Of a stretch of 14,244 bases of DNA, positions 14,108 through 14,244 are shown in pieces. The stretch comes from Clostridia bacterium (lineage in GTDB: Bacteria; Bacillota; DSM-16504; Desulfitibacterales; Desulfitibacteraceae): assembly GCA_018333845.1 (NCBI GenBank), contig JAGXSK010000247.1, positions 1 to 14,244 on the forward strand, given 5' to 3'. A program made the position numbers and the translations under genes. Numbering within the stretch: position 1 is the stretch's first letter; each line of letters begins with the position of its first letter. The notes under the pieces are model-generated. The model saw only the letters and a program-made list of their open reading frames with translations. It did no database searches and was not told where the DNA came from.

Positions 14108-14244
14108 TTGAATAAAATGGAATTAGTTGCAAAGGTAGCAGAAGCTGCAGAGGTGACAAAAAAGGATGCAGAAAAGGCGGTAAGTGCCACTTTTGCAGCA
14201 ATCGAAGAGGCGTTAGCTGCTGGGGATAAGGTTCAATTGGTAGG
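14108..14244 (+). CDS. hup: HU-family DNA-binding protein (3' end outside window)
   Basis: The visible 45 codons begin at TTG 14108, seven bases after a strong AGGAGGG (14094-14100), and read MNKMELVAKVAEAAEVTKKD then AEKAVSATFAAIEEALAAGDKVQLVG, where the final G is incomplete at the edge. This is the two-helix amino part of HU, followed by the start of the beta strand region; HU proteins are about 90 residues, so half is missing. HU compacts DNA non-specifically and assists replication, repair and recombination. An internal ATG at 14117 would cut into the conserved start, so TTG is preferred. In many Clostridia an HU gene follows the mazG-type gene ahead of rqcP/yabP/yabQ/divIC, which are probably next to the right. 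B. subtilis lacks HU here. Confidence 0.94.
   Translation, partial: MNKMELVAKVAEAAEVTKKDAEKAVSATFAAIEEALAAGDKVQLV

Overview
The window is a stretch of chromosome from a low-to-moderate G+C endospore-forming Firmicute, most likely class Clostridia. Several things point that way. The gene order spoVG-glmU-prs-ctc-pth-(x)-mfd-(y)-spoVT-yabM-yabN/mazG matches the purR-to-divIC segment of Bacillus subtilis. Three genes belong to sporulation families (SpoVG, SpoVT, YabM/SpoVB). Ribosome sites are strong and purine-rich, GTG and TTG starts are frequent, and T-tailed hairpin terminators are present. I cannot name a genus from sequence alone.

Layout. The 3' end of spoVG (1-243) closes with a textbook terminator. 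glmU (387-1748) and prs (1820-2767) follow and supply UDP-GlcNAc and PRPP. A minus-strand gene for a two-domain PRC-barrel protein (2773-3525) interrupts the conserved order. A strong sigma-A-type promoter (3566-3594) then restarts plus-strand transcription into ctc/rplY (L25) and pth. Between pth and mfd, where B. subtilis has the anti-sigma-F gene fin, lies instead a 128-residue membrane protein. It carries all four sequence motifs of the PrsW/CPBP intramembrane protease superfamily and is the most interesting item in the window. mfd (transcription-repair coupling) comes next. A lipoprotein foldase (PrsA/SurA-like) has its own extended -10 promoter and a long hairpin terminator. A 290-base regulatory region before spoVT holds two forespore-type promoter candidates and a cluster of palindromes. 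After spoVT and its terminator come yabM (lipid-linked precursor flippase family) and yabN/mazG (methylase-MazG fusion), six bases apart. The 5' end of an HU gene, read from a TTG start, runs off the right edge.

How they work together. The segment mixes housekeeping supply (cell-wall precursor, PRPP, 5S-rRNA-binding protein, peptidyl-tRNA recycling, transcription-coupled repair, nucleotide sanitation, nucleoid protein) with sporulation functions. The genes fall into several transcription units, separated by terminators after spoVG, prsA and spoVT, a weaker one after ctc, and the antisense PRC-barrel gene. I see no tRNA, rRNA, CRISPR array, insertion sequence or prophage signal.
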